A DNA stretch of 64,000 nt from the NCBI RefSeq assembly GCF_020085105.1, contig NC_058057.1, positions 28,970,542 to 29,034,541 on the forward strand. Direction: 5' to 3'. Of the stretch, positions 25,799 through 36,091 are shown piece after piece (position 1 is the first letter of the stretch; every line of letters begins with the position of its first letter). This DNA is from Siniperca chuatsi (taxonomy: Eukaryota; Chordata; Actinopteri; Centrarchiformes; Sinipercidae). A program made the position numbers and the translations under genes. A model generated the notes under the pieces. The model had not been told where the DNA came from, searched no databases, and saw only the letters and a program-made list of their open reading frames with translations.

Positions 25799-26246
25799 TG
25801 TCTGCCTGTCTGCCTGCCTGTCTGCCTGTCTGTCTGCCTGTCTGCCTGTCTGCCTGCCTGTCTGCCTGCCTGTCTGTCTGCCTGACAGGCAGACAGGCAG
25901 AAACTGCGTCATGCTGCGCAGATAGCGGGTCTCCCCTCTGCTTCCTGCACGGAGGCTGCTGATCTTCCTCCCACTGACTCATACAACATGTCACATTATT
26001 ATCACCTTCATCATCATCACTTCACATGTCACACACATCCGAACATGTGGTCAACACATGACCAGCTTCACCTGTGTGGCTCTGCAAACAGCTTCACGTG
26101 AACATTTATTAGAGGAGAGGAGGAAATGTTAAAAATACCTTGAGGCTCCTGCGGATCGGCCTCTCGATGAAGGCGAGTTCCTGCAGATCCTCCAGCTGTC
26201 CGTACAGCAGGCTGGACTGGTTCAGAGTCATCCTGCTGGAGAACAT
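3959..26246 (-). CDS. ppp4r4: Protein phosphatase 4 regulatory subunit 4 (HEAT-repeat protein), complete 24-exon gene
   Basis: Exons in order: 26139-26246, 21381-21454, 20284-20386, 19986-20133, 19822-19895, 19382-19488, 18575-18682, 18366-18487, 16067-16189, 14224-14366, 14002-14121, 13448-13525, 10244-10327, 9909-10082, 9696-9801, 9298-9445, 9053-9197, 8632-8670, 8461-8532, 8318-8381, 6452-6542, 5870-5931, 5257-5731, 3959-4004. Each has AG/GT borders; the sum is 2,814 nt, in frame throughout (937 aa; human about 873). Blocks matching human PPP4R4 include [43 protein letters not shown] and ADKQLLQQL. Residues 1-655 are HEAT-like; 656-713 form a charged coiled-coil stretch; the tail is low-complexity with a repeat expansion at 798-903. 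The last exon restores the conserved RKSN end. The family binds the PP4 catalytic subunit in the cytoplasm. The start could be the ATG at 26246 or the in-frame one at 26231. Confidence 0.93.
4130..4920. repeat. Degenerate GGGCTAAA-type minisatellite with higher-order period
   Basis: The last intron of ppp4r4 is filled with variants of gggctaaaac and ccagggttaaac. The phrase aacaataacagg recurs near 4257, 4436, 4630 and 4845, giving a higher-order unit of roughly 180-215 bp repeated about four times. Confidence 0.7.
5316..5633 (-). repeat. Coding minisatellite in ppp4r4 exon 23
   Basis: Thirteen tandem units encode 7-residue (TST-x-DHR) or 10-residue (TST-x-DQRDHR) blocks, x being L, M or V. 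At DNA level the units are 21 and 30 bp, both multiples of three, so copy changes keep the frame. The flanking exon sequence (DDSLRTAH before, KDSQSRK after) matches conserved parts of PPP4R4, so the repeat lies inside a real exon. It adds about 106 residues. Confidence 0.88.
6105..6360 (-). mobile_element. LINE fragment (RTE-like RT C-terminal region)
   Basis: The minus-strand frame reads [20 protein letters not shown] followed by a V-P-V-L-x-x-G-x-x-V-W run and R-M-R-W. This resembles the segment after the reverse transcriptase core of a common fish LINE. It is a short, truncated intronic copy. Confidence 0.5.
6840..7105 (+). mobile_element. LINE 3' tail
   Basis: The stretch ends with the LINE-type tail cttgtaaagcactttgtaac and then gaataaattatt. 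The coding part is absent (5' truncated). Confidence 0.4.
7240..7410. repeat. Minisatellite, ~35-bp units
   Basis: Five tandem copies of a unit containing tcacatgacgcttc followed by atcaggaggcgtgtc lie in the intron between ppp4r4 exons 20 and 21. Confidence 0.8.
7455..7622. repeat. Minisatellite, three near-identical 56-bp units
   Basis: Units 7455-7510, 7511-7566 and 7567-7622 start with cagcagctgctgaggg and end with gctccgctatgtt. They look identical by eye, so the amplification is recent. A partial fourth unit follows. The rest of the intron to 8317 has nothing I recognise. Confidence 0.9.
8767..9018 (+). mobile_element. L2-type LINE 3' end
   Basis: The landmarks are ctgctcgaggtttctgcctc, ttgccactgtggccaag, ggtgggatttgttgggtc and the terminal ggcgctatataaataaaata. 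The same 3' tail follows the L2 copy at 16.3-18.2 kb. It is 5' truncated and sits in the intron between ppp4r4 exons 17 and 18. Confidence 0.7.
10960..13390 (+). mobile_element. Degenerate L2-like LINE (endonuclease end + reverse transcriptase)
   Basis: Frame-broken pieces read in order: an endonuclease C-terminal part ([18 protein letters not shown]), a linker, then RT motifs: [36 protein letters not shown] (catalytic Y-A-D-D) and [13 protein letters not shown]. The 3' end reads aaggcgctatataaataaag plus an ATT microsatellite. It fills the ppp4r4 intron between exons 12 and 13. Many stops and frameshifts make it dead. Confidence 0.82.
14520..15965 (-). mobile_element. Degenerate non-LTR retrotransposon
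   Basis: The minus strand carries [20 protein letters not shown], the start of a LINE reverse transcriptase domain (K-A-P-G-x-D). Further upstream are endonuclease-like pieces ([17 protein letters not shown]). It is heavily frame-broken and lies between ppp4r4 exons 9 and 10. Confidence 0.65.
16300..18235 (+). mobile_element. L2-like LINE fragment with intact RT core
   Basis: A 265-codon ORF (16381-17178) carries the RT core: [62 protein letters not shown] and [11 protein letters not shown]. After an internal deletion the C-terminal [11 protein letters not shown] region follows (17220-17270). The L2 3' tail (17683-18235) is split by a later insertion. The reverse transcriptase primed insertion of the element's own RNA at nicked DNA. 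This copy lacks the endonuclease and is inactive. Confidence 0.85.
17789..18122. mobile_element. Nested ~334-bp retroposon with 13-bp target-site duplication
   Basis: The host L2 tail is interrupted between two copies of aatattataaaga (17776-17788 and 18123-18135). The insert contains gccgaaacgtcttg, like the cgaaacgtc phrase at Penelope-like element ends. It could be a truncated Penelope-like element or a SINE-like copy. Confidence 0.75.
18870..19360. repeat. Minisatellite of ~20-23-bp units
   Basis: About twenty units are variants of gtactacagcgtacagtgtg. Each unit contains short palindromes (gtac, gtgtac-like). Open frames in several phases are by-products. It lies between ppp4r4 exons 6 and 7. 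Confidence 0.85.
20387..21380. other. ppp4r4 intron 2, no recognisable feature
   Basis: I see no gene, RNA or identifiable mobile element in this stretch; composition is ordinary. Confidence 0.4.
22991..23046. repeat. (GT)n microsatellite
   Basis: An uninterrupted GT run of about 28 dinucleotides lies in ppp4r4 intron 1. A GAA/GAG purine run follows at about 23187-23227. Confidence 0.95.
24161..24240. repeat. (GGGGCCTGGY)8 array, G-quadruplex-prone
   Basis: Eight 10-bp units (Y = t or c) have no length variation. The + strand has a GGGG run every 10 bases. The surrounding 23860-24440 is CpG-rich. Confidence 0.9.
24715..25900. repeat. ~1.17-kb CCTG/TCTG tetranucleotide array ending in an inverted repeat
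   Basis: About 290 uninterrupted tetranucleotides mix CCTG and TCTG, with only two 2-base slips (near 25003 and 25074). The right edge flips strand: ctgcctg then a caggcag and a further acaggcag make a short hairpin (about 25870-25900). The long ORFs through it in several frames are artefacts of a period-4 array without stops. It lies about 240 bases downstream of exon 1 of ppp4r4. Confidence 0.95.
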
Positions 26247-27140
26247 CTGCTCACTGGAAATGTCCCAGTTTGCTGCTGGTTGTTAGTGGGAGAGCAGGCG
26301 GCGGATCTCGGTACCAACCATCCCTGATGAGAGGAGGAGGAGGAGGAGGAGGAGGGGGGGGGGACTGTCACTAACCGTTTCCAAGGAGATCCCTGCTCGA
26401 TCTGTCCGGGGCGGAGGGGCCGTCACGCCAGACTCCGTTCAAAAATCTATTAGTATAAAAAAAATCTTCGCTCACCTCCAAATGAAGCAATTAGTCAGAG
26501 ATTCAAAGTAAAATACTTCACGAACCAACATCGTCCATTCTTCTCTTCGGCTCCTCCGAGCTGCGATTATTTCAGTGAAATCTGTCTGGTGAGGACCAGC
26601 TGTTGAACAGAATAACCTTATCCCAGCTGAGGTGCTGTGATGGCAGGGAGCAGATCCCACAGCCAGCCGCCGTCAGTGGCCATCAGCTGAATCCGCGCTC
26701 TCCTACGCGGAGGAAGCCAGACTCCGTTAAAAAAATGACCGTTTTTACGGTTATTTCCTCACTAGTTAATGCAGGTCTCTATTAAAGCTTAAACCCGAAG
26801 GTGCTCAGACGATCTTCAGTAGCCCACACCAGACAGCTCTTCTTTTTCTGTTTAAACTTGTTCCTCCTGTTCTGTCCTGCGCTGGAAGGATCGTCACACC
26901 AGATTCCGTTCAAACTCGCACTGCAGAATGTGTTTGCTATTTAATAAGAAGAAGAATCTGAAAATACTTCAACATCAGACATTTAAACAAAAAGACACGA
27001 TTTCTTCTTTACTTCGGCGTACACCAAGCACAGCAGCAAACCCTAATTTAAATAAAATCCCCACCTACCACACCCGTTTCCCCCGCTCTGCCCGGTGCGC
27101 TGGGGCCGTCTCACCGAGCTGCGTGATAATATAGAATAAT
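26247..27140. promoter_or_regulatory. GC-rich upstream region of ppp4r4 with a repeated module
   Basis: The segment upstream of the ppp4r4 start has GAG and G runs (26334-26365) and several CpG-rich patches. A degenerate module with gtcacgccagactccgttcaaa recurs (about 26401-26445, 26695-26740, 26871-26915; partial near 27100). It is a plausible promoter region by position only; no TATA box or start site can be fixed. Confidence 0.3.
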
Positions 27141-27860
27141 GTTATAACGCGCTGTAACTCGTTGGTAAACCTTCCAATCCGTAAAAATGTATGTTTCAGA
27201 AAGCGGTAGGCCTACACCGACCCACTCATTTCGGCCTACACCGAGAACACCAACAAGCACTCATCCTACAAAATGCGGATCTTTCTGAACCAGGTCCGTC
27301 TGCTCGCTCCCACACGGAGGGCTACTGATCCGTCACACATTTTAGAAGTTGAAGCTGTTTTGTATTTAAAGCTTCTCAAACCAGAATTTACCACAAGAAG
27401 CTCCTGCAGCTGATATGAAGGTGAACCTGGATGGCCTGGGATTCAGTAGAATTGTCAGGAATTTGAATGGAGATTTGTGAAACATCAGTCAGTCCGAAGC
27501 TGATGTTTGCGTGCTTTACAGCCTGTTTGACTGCGCTGCGGCCCAGACTGGAGGCCAAACCCGGCTCACCGGACCGGAACCGGGTGACGGCAGGCAGGGC
27601 CGGGCCAGCTGGAGGCTGACGCCCCGCACTGCAGCAGTTAAACCGGTTCCCATGGAAACGGCTGGATGTAAGTGACCAAGCTCATTCACAAAGTCCAGCT
27701 TATGTACAGTTAGCCTAATGACTGTGTGTCGGAGATGAACCACATTTCAGTGCGTTTATACTTATGGTCACATAAAAAACATAAATAATATATATGTTTG
27801 TATTTTCAGTGTGTGTGTGAGCAGGAGCATCTGCACACACAACCTGACCAGAGGCTGAAC

Positions 27861-27863
<3 letters not shown>

Positions 27864-27922
<59 letters not shown>
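27864..27922. repeat. (TA)n microsatellite
   Basis: About 29 uninterrupted TA dinucleotides. Confidence 0.95.
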
Positions 27923-27924
<2 letters not shown>

Positions 27925-28015
27925 CATTATATATAACGACTCCATGATCTTCTGAGATTAAAGATTTAAACTCAGAACTCAAATCCATTTTTCGCACGTG
28001 GCCCTAACCCTCTTC

Positions 28016-28487
28016 TTTGAGTAGTTGTGGAAGAAGTAGTCTAGTCATATATTTCACTTGAGTAAAAGTAATACCTCGGTGAAAAAGTCCTGCATTCACT
28101 ATCGTATTTCCGTAAAAGTACACAAGTATTAGCAGCAAACTATCAACAGTAAAAGTACTCCTTATGCAAAATGGCTTCATTCAAAGTTCTACATTTATTA
28201 TGCATTTATTGTTGTCAAGGTAGAGCTTTAAATTTTAACTGTTTATACTGTTGGGTAGTTTCATCAATAACAATGTATATTTTATAAACTGATGGTATGT
28301 TTGACATATAAAATATTGATCTGTAAAGTAACTAATAACTGCAGCTGTCAGATACATGTAATGAAGTCAAAGTACAGTATTTCCTCTGAGATGTGGTGGA
28401 GTCGAAGTGTAAAGTAGCATAAAATGGAAATACTCATGTAAAGTACAAGTACCTTGAGTAAAAGTACTTCCATCCCACCTCTGCCTG
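28016..28487. mobile_element. hAT-like MITE (AAAGTACTT-rich family)
   Basis: The left end (gtagttgtggaagaagta) and the reverse complement of the right end (cagaggtgggatggaagta) match as degraded terminal inverted repeats. The interior is rich in gagtaaaagta and aagtact phrases, a common non-autonomous type in fish genomes. Confidence 0.6.
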
Positions 28488-29938
28488 TCAGCCTGTTAGA
28501 CTCAGACAGGAAGTTGGTCACTTTGGTCTCTTTGACCATCAGCCAGCAGAGTTTCGGTGTCAGAGTTGTGTCCGACCCTCTTCGCCTGCAGCACATGAAA
28601 GCAACAGTCTTTCTGCTTTAACCCCAAACACAGACGTCTCTGCTGAAAACCGACCCTTTCGCAGGTAGGACCACACTGCCTTTCATCAGTTGTTTAAAGG
28701 TTTTTCAGGTTTTACCTCGTTCAGTGATGCAGAAGTACACTCCAGACTGAACTTCAGCAGCATCTTGCTCGCTCACAACGCCACTAAAAGACACATTTTA
28801 GTGCTTGATCACCTCAGTCAGCAGCAGATGACAAACTTTCTAAAACTCGTCCAAATTACACTTTTTCAGACGAAAGAATGAAACAAAGTTCTTTATCTCC
28901 AAGGTTTCCGGTCATGAAACCAAAATATATATTTCTGTATGTGGAAATTTATGACATTAACAGACTGAATAATATTTTTGTAATGTTGTTAAAACTCTGT
29001 GTGATAAATTTGCACAGCAGGTGTTATATTTATGTTGTTGTGTTACTTTATGCTATTATGTTATGTAATCTCGTTATATTATGTTGAGTTATGTAATTTT
29101 GGTATTATTTATACATTATATATATAATTTTTATTCTATTCTAATGTTAAATATTTATATGTTCTGTATGTACAGCTTTAATTTCATTGTGCAGCCCTGT
29201 GTTGTAGAATGACAAATAAATGTACCTTGAACCTTGAACCTTGAACCTTGTGTTATGTTGGTTTATTTTTTATTTAATGTTAATCATGTTATTCTGTTAA
29301 GTTATATTGTGTTATGTTGTGATGTTATTTTATGTTGTGTTACGTAATGCTATACTTTTGTGTGTTTTTGTTATGATATTATTGGATATAATGTTATAGG
29401 TTATGTTTATGGTGGAAGGGCCAATAAAATCACAGGTAAAACAGAATTAGAAAGGGTCGAAGCCAAAGACATCTATTTATGGTTGAGTTTTATGAGGCTA
29501 TTTTAAAGTAGATACTATGATCACATATATGTCACTGATCTTTGTCAGTTTCTTGGTCAGATTCAGTTCAGTTTGTGTTTAAGACACATTAGAAATGTAG
29601 AAAAATCCTCCAGATTCCAACAAGAAAGAACGTGATATTTCTGTTTTCTGCAGCTTCTGCAGAACAGATCGTCAGCTCTCAGTGTGTTTGAATATTTTGG
29701 CTTCAGGACAGAGAAAAGAAACACCGCTGACCTCCACAGCTTCCAGTCACAGATCTCACATTTACCAGCAGGGTCAGCCTGACCAGAGCAGTTATATTTA
29801 TCCACTAGCTGCCTCTCAGTCTGAATATGACTTCTCACTTCTGCTGAGTTTTAATCAAATATATCAGTATACTTTTTGAATCAAACTGATTGGACCTTTT
29901 TCGAACAGTTGTTTCTTTCTCCGCCTATTAGATCCAAC

Positions 29939-32900
29939 ATGGCGGCCTCTGAGTTGAATCTGGATGACTACAGTGTTTACAGTCACCTGTCTGATGAGGA
30001 GCTGTTACAGATCGCTGCAGAGAGAAGCTTCTCTGACAGACACCATACTCCAAACTCTGGTCAGAGCACATCATCATCCTCAGCCCCTCCCGCCCCTGCT
30101 GCGCCCACTCAAACAAACCCAAACGCCGGACAGAGATATCCTGACCCCCCCAGACACCTGTACTATGTCCCTCCATCCCAACCTCCATCTTCAGACACCC
30201 CAGATGTCCCAAACTGTGCAAACCCCCCAACAGGCCTGTCTCAGTTCCTCTACAAAGCCTTCAAGAGGTGAGTCAGTTCAGATTGAACTGTCTAGAGAGG
30301 AAGTAAACATCTGCAAACAGCCAACAAACATCAAAAACACAGTAAAACACATAATTCCAAAAACTGGACTATAAACAAACAGCCAGACTTTAACCAAACT
30401 TAAAGTCTGTAGTTTTGCTCAAGCTCCTTCTTGCCCTCTCTGTGTGGATAATGAGCTCATTCAGATGCCTCTGCACGTTTTGTTTCACCCATTAGTGATG
30501 GACCAATGAGTGAGATGTTTCGTCATATATCTGCTCGTAGTTCCCAGATAGCCATCGAGGGTGTGGTTCACCACACTCCTCAGTCTGGTAGATGGAGGAT
30601 TTGGCATCTGTTGGCCTGCCCAACCACTCCTTGCTGACCTAACAGAGTCCTTCAACAAATGTTGGATGTTAACTAGCTGTTTACAATTTCTTATTGTTAT
30701 CTGTCCCAGTTCCTGGTCCTCATAGTGAGTGTTTTTTGTTTTTGTCTCAGAGAGTTCAGTCCTTTGCAGTCTCTGATTATAAACGGAGATGCAGAGGGTT
30801 TGATGGATTTGGTCAGACGGAGATCCAGCAGTCTGATGGAGCAGAACGGTGAAGGCTGGATCGCTCTTCATGAAGCTGCTTATTACGGACAGCTAAAGTG
30901 TGTCAGTATCCTCATCAGAGGTGAGGATGACCGCTGATTTCTGGTTGACTGATGAAGGAGAGGATTTGAGTTTGTTTATACTTTTGTTTGTTTTTCATGT
31001 CATTCTAAAAACATGGTCAACCACACACTGAATTACATCACACACCTAATTTGTACATAATAAATGTTACATAATGTACTGATGAAGTCTAAGGTTTATC
31101 TGAAGACTCCATGAGATTGAATGTGTTGCATTCACTCAGTCTTTTCAACATTTCCCAATCATTCATCAATGTTCAGTTCAGAAAAGGAGAACATGTCTTC
31201 TTAAGACCTACAATTTCCCAAAGTTATCTCACAGGGATTCATATTTGGTCTTGTTTTATTTTCTATCTAAATGATTAGTATTGCCTTATTGATACATGGT
31301 AGGAAAATCCATCAATATGCTGACGACACTGTTTTCTACTGCTTCATTTCTGTTCAAAAGACAATTCAACTGCTTCCATCTCATATTCCATAACTGAGTG
31401 TTTATCTGCTTTTAGTGCTTCCACTTCAGCTGACACTTCAGCTGACATTCATTTCTTTCATTACTTCAACTGAACCTTTCTGCTCAATTTGTCACTTAAA
31501 CATTTCAACTCCTTTCAGGCCTTAAACTAAAACAGAATCTTCAGCTTCACTCAGCAATCAATCTATAGTACATGGTAGGAAAATATGTATATGCTGATGA
31601 GACGGTTTTCTTCTTCTGTTTGGTTCAGGTTCCTTTTTATTCAATTCAGAAGTTACATATAAATCTGAAACTCATGTTAAATCCTGATTAAATTAAATTC
31701 ATGGTGTTTTCTGGTGCAAGAAATGTCAGTTATGATGATTGACACATTTAGATTGTACACAAATTTAATATCTTTACCAACACAGATACAGTCAATCAAC
31801 CATCATATTTGTTAATAAACCCATTCGCTATCAGTTGCTTTCATAACTCTCCTCAGTTTGATTGCTCTTGATTGTGCTCTTTACACAGTCCATTATTACT
31901 GTTGTTTTTTGCCACTCTGGCATGGTGGCTCTGGTGATGAAAGTATTGATCAGTTGGAAATCCAACAACTGTTGGATGGATTATCATGACATTTTGTACA
32001 GACATTCATGGTCCCCAATGATTGAATCCTACAGATTGTGGTGATCCCCTGATCGTTCTTCTAGTGCCACCTACAGGGTTTCTATTCCACTTGTCCAACA
32101 CTTTTGTTCACAACAGGACACCTCTGACCAACTGACCATGTTAGGCTGTATTCACACCAAATCAGGTGGGTTGTGCACCGATGTGGGAGTGTCACTACAT
32201 GGCCCATTTGTGTGATGTGTGTGCTGATTGTAGCACAAGTTGAAATACTAACCAGAAAGAAAACTTGAAGAGCGATATGGCAACTGCACGGCAATTAACG
32301 TCTTTGTACTTACTCACGGCAGGGTTGTACAGCTCTGGAAAGGTCATCACGGCGGCGATCAGTCTCTCTTCCTTCTTCACAGTTGCTCGGTAAACAGCAG
32401 AATGCTACAATGCTACATGGTGAACTAGGTTCTTCTTCCCGTGGGTGTCTTCTGGTCTGATCACCGACTTACGTGATTGGCCACCACACCATGACGTTGG
32501 GTTGCGTTTCACCAAAAGTTTCAACTTTTCCCAGCAGGGCTGCTGAAATTTTTACGCACCCCCCTGCAGTCTCATCGCCACAGCCTAAACGCATTACCCA
32601 CATTCAAATGAATGGGAGGACTGGCGTTTTCGCTGCAACGCCTGAAATGGTGTGAATACAGCCTTAGTGTGGCTCCGTCTATTTCTTGAAAATGCCAGAT
32701 TAAGCTATAGAGTTCAAGCATATAGTTGATGAGTGTCCGTAGTCCATGTTCTTCATTTCAACCGTTGAAAAACTTTATTCTTCAAATATATGGTAACAAA
32801 ATACTTTGAACATACTACACAAGCACAGTAAGCACGGCCAAAGAGTAGTGTGCTCTCAAGACTCCATAGCTTCAACTAACACATGCAGCATGTTATACCT

Positions 32901-35376
32901 TTTAGCCAATCAGAAGCCTGGGCAGACTGCAGTCAGTATTGGTCCTAATTAAGCATACTGCAATGAAACTATGGAACTAGTTATCCTTAACAAATCAAAT
33001 ACTGTCACAATGTCCGTCTCTCTGTCCCTCTCTAAAGCCACATCTCCACTCAGGCCCCTTCAGCGTTATTCTTTACATGTTGTTCCAAACAAGCCAACAG
33101 TTTTGTATGAGGTTTTATGACAGTTGGCACCCTTGTTGCACAGTTTGACCTTTGACCTTTGTCTGTCCTTAGCTCATCCCGACTCAGTGAACAGATGCAC
33201 TTTAAAGAATCAGACCGCTCTGCTGCTGGCTGCTAGTCGAGGAAACGTTTCCTGTGTCGACTTTCTCCTGAAGCACGGAGCCGACCCAAACCTTGCCAAC
33301 AAGGACCAAGAGACGCCACTGTTCGCAGGTGAGCTGACATCACAGCTGATGTCACAGCTGACATCATAGAGCCTGCTGAAAGATGTAGTGATGTCACGTT
33401 TGTAAAGGGAAACCAGGGATCTTAGCTTTGTGTTATCAAAAATGTTAAGTTTTATCCCTCCTGGTCTGAAAAAAGTGGATGGTTTTATTGTTGTGTTCCA
33501 GCCTGAGGCTGTTGTTTTTTTCAGCTTGTGAGCATGCGAACAAAGCCATTGCGGATCTGCTGCTGAGGTTTGGAGCTCAGGTGAATCGCCTCTGCATTCA
33601 GGGAGGAAGTGCTCTTCATGAATCCTGCAGACATGGACAACTGGAACTCTGCAGGATGTTACTAGAGGCTGGAGCCAATCTACACACCAAAAACATCTAC
33701 GGCATCCAACCGTTCTTCACTGCCGCACAGCACGGACATGTTGATGTCCTCCACCTGCTCGCTAACAAAGGTCAGTCCTACAAACCTGTCCATGAATTAT
33801 CTTTACTGTCTCTAGGGTGCAGATATAAATGGACAGATTGATGTTAAGGTGTTTCTGAAGGTGTTTTCATGTCTCTCAGGTGCAGATATAAATGGACAGG
33901 CACAAGACGGAGCCTCGCCGCTGTTCGAAGCCTGTAAGAACGGTCATGTTTCTGCTGTGGACATGCTGCTCTCTCTGAAAGCTGATGCTAACCGATCCAT
34001 GAAGTCTGGCCTGCTGCCTCTTCATGTGGCTGTTCAGAACAATCACTCACGGTCTGAGATTTGACTGTATGAGTCTAAAACTGCCTGTCACTGGTTTACC
34101 TTTATTAACTGTTCTGTGTTTCATGGATACTTTTTTAATAAACCCACTGGTACTCTCTGATTGACAAGTTCTTCCACCATATGTTTACGTACATTTACTG
34201 TCCAGGGCTTTAAGAGGTTTCAGAATAAACACCACAGAAGTCTGAGGTTACAAACTTGAATCTCTCTCTCTAGTAAAAACCTGTTTCTGGTGTGGTCTGG
34301 TGCCAGAACACGGAAGAGTTTGTTGGTGCTCAGCCACAATCAGCCAGACTCTGCTGTTGATATCCAGGTGTTTGATTCTAAAGCCTCCCTGACAGCTACC
34401 TTCTTGTATTTCCAGAATTGTGTCTCTGCTGATCCCAGTGACCAGCAGGGTCAGAGTCCAGCACAGCGGCATCAGTCCTCTGCACATCGCTGCAGAGAAG
34501 AACAGGGATGACATCATGGAGCTGCTGATTGACTCCGGCTTCAACGTCAACACCAAGCTGTCAGCAGAACGCTCCAGAATGTACGAGGACCGGCGGAGCA
34601 CAGCGCTCTACTTCTCCGTCTACAACGGGAACCTGGAGGCCAGTGAGATGCTGCTGGAGGCCGGAGCTGACCCCAACCTGGATGTCTTCAACCCGCTGCT
34701 CATCGCCGCCCGGCTCGGCTGGATGGACATGGCGAAGCTGCTGCTGAGGTATGGCGCTGATGTCAACGCTCAGATCTCCACCCAGCCGTCCTCGTTCCTG
34801 TCGGCCATCCTGCTCTACATGGAGTCTCTGCCGATGCTCAAACTGCTGCTGGACAATGGCTGCGACGCTCTGCCCTGCTTTGACTGTCCGTACGGCCAAA
34901 AACCACATCCGGCCGTCACACCGTCACGCCGTCCCATCGAAGAATTGCAGGTCAGCAGAGATGTACAGCCACAGCGCAGCATACAGGTGAGTCAGAAACA
35001 TCCAGCATAAATCAATGCATGTGAATCTGTTAGATAAAGGGTGTCCTACATCTTGTTGCAGTTCTGTGAGGCCGTCTCCAGCTCGTCTTTCTGCCATGTA
35101 ACTGGTCCGATCATCTCGTTGCTGCTGGACTACGTCAGTCATGTCCGTCTCTGCTCTCGGCTGTTGGAGGTTCTGGAGAGTCGCAGCGACTGGGCACCGA
35201 TCAAACTGAAAGCTCGTAAGAAACAAACAACGCTGACAGTTGACAAAGTTCTCATAGCAACAGTAACTATGGGTGGGCGGGCCTGAGGTCACTTCTACCA
35301 GTTACTGGATCCTGTATCACAGCTGTAAACCAAGCTGGAGGTTTTTGAATTTTGAGTTCCTACAAACATTCTTGAG

Positions 35377-35442
<66 letters not shown>

Positions 35443-36091
35443 TTTGTGTTCTGAAAAAGGTCCCTGAGTTTTTCAAAAGATCTATATGTTCCTATAAAGA
35501 TTTCTGAGTTCCTAAATAAGGTTCCATAGTTCCTTAAAAAAATGTTTCAGAGTTTCTAGAAAGGCTCCAAAGATGCTAAAACTGATCCAGAGTTCCTAAG
35601 AACGGTGACTTGTTCCTATAAAAGTTCCTGAGGTTTTAGAAAATGTTCCTGGAAAAGTGCCTGTTGTATTTGACAGTCCAACTGATGATGTCAGAGCTCA
35701 TGTTTTAATGTGTTTGTAATATTTTCACTAACGGGGAACAAAACATAAACACTTGTTAATATAATTCAGTCCAATACATAAAAAACAGACCAGTACTGAC
35801 TTCTCTCTGAGTGGCTTGCTGAGCTGGGGGTGGAGACAGTACTGTCTGGGGGCGGGGCTCACCTAGAGCTACCACAGATCAGGGATCTGTTCTGTTCAGA
35901 CTCAGTCTGTTTTAAATCTCTAACCTGTCTGTGTTTTCTGTTTAGTTCCTCCTCATCCCCTGATGCAGCTCTGCAGGTTGAAGATCAGACGTCTGGTCGG
36001 AGTCCAAAGACTCAAACTGCTCCACACTCTGCCACTTCCTGTCAGACTCATCCGCTTCCTGTTGTACGACGTCCACTGCTCACTTACCTGA
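29939..36091 (+). CDS. asb2: Ankyrin repeat and SOCS box protein 2, copy 1 (complete, 8 exons)
   Basis: Exons: 29939-30267, 30751-30920, 33173-33328, 33525-33770, 33880-34051, 34416-34986, 35062-35215, 35946-36091. They sum to 1,944 nt in frame (647 aa; human ASB2 is about 587-635 by isoform). The start lies in caacATGGCGG. Order: an N-terminal ubiquitin-interacting-type motif (about residues 18-33, SDEELLQIAAERSFSD) as in the long ASB2 isoform; a Ser/Pro-rich linker; ankyrin repeats from about 140 to 520 (EGWIALHEAAYYGQ, GISPLHIAAEKN, AGADPNLDV); a C-terminal SOCS box (about 600-647) with BC-box LCRLKIRRLVG and Cul5-box LPLPVRLIRFL. ASB2 is the substrate receptor of an Elongin B/C-Cullin 5-Rbx2 ligase that targets filamins in muscle and blood cells. 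The exon 5 donor (CG|gtctga) is weak. Confidence 0.93.
30268..30750. other. asb2 copy 1 intron 1, nothing recognisable
   Basis: No element or RNA gene is seen. Confidence 0.4.
30921..33172. other. asb2 copy 1 intron 2 with old repeat fragments
   Basis: Two short RT-like relics recur: aatatgctgacgacactgttttct (about 31310) and atatgctgatgagacggtttt (about 31590), both near Y-A-D-D-T-V-F-x. A dispersed fish repeat lies at about 31900-32110 (attttgtacagacattcatgg, then ctagtgccacc). The remainder is unremarkable. Confidence 0.45.
35380..35438. repeat. (TA)n microsatellite
   Basis: An uninterrupted TA run lies in the last intron of asb2 copy 1. Confidence 0.95.

Larger units (their letters stand above)
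21455..26138. other. ppp4r4 intron 1: relics, CpG-rich patch and repeat arrays
   Basis: The intron holds a LINE RT relic with FADDTTVY (about 22140-22330), a short ORF at 22377-22676 of unknown nature, a GT run, a GAA/GAG run, a CpG-rich patch (about 23860-24440) with a GGGGCCTGGY array, and the giant CCTG/TCTG array. In 23300-23740 I see nothing. Confidence 0.55.
27141..29938. other. Intergenic region between divergent ppp4r4 and asb2
   Basis: It contains a GC-rich segment (27500-27660), a TA microsatellite, a hAT-like MITE (28016-28487) and a LINE tail ending in repeated ccttgaa units (29222-29250). I see no other gene. Confidence 0.45.

Noticed and set aside
24630..25994. Very long ORFs on both strands (up to 448 codons, [10 protein letters not shown] or [10 protein letters not shown] repeats)
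   Set aside because: They are frame shadows of the CCTG/TCTG tetranucleotide array, which contains no stop codon in several frames; no splice or start context.
27516..27743. GC-rich minus ORF as a possible 5' exon of ppp4r4
   Set aside because: No homology to PPP4R4 N-terminus, which is complete at 26246; a 5' UTR exon here cannot be shown.
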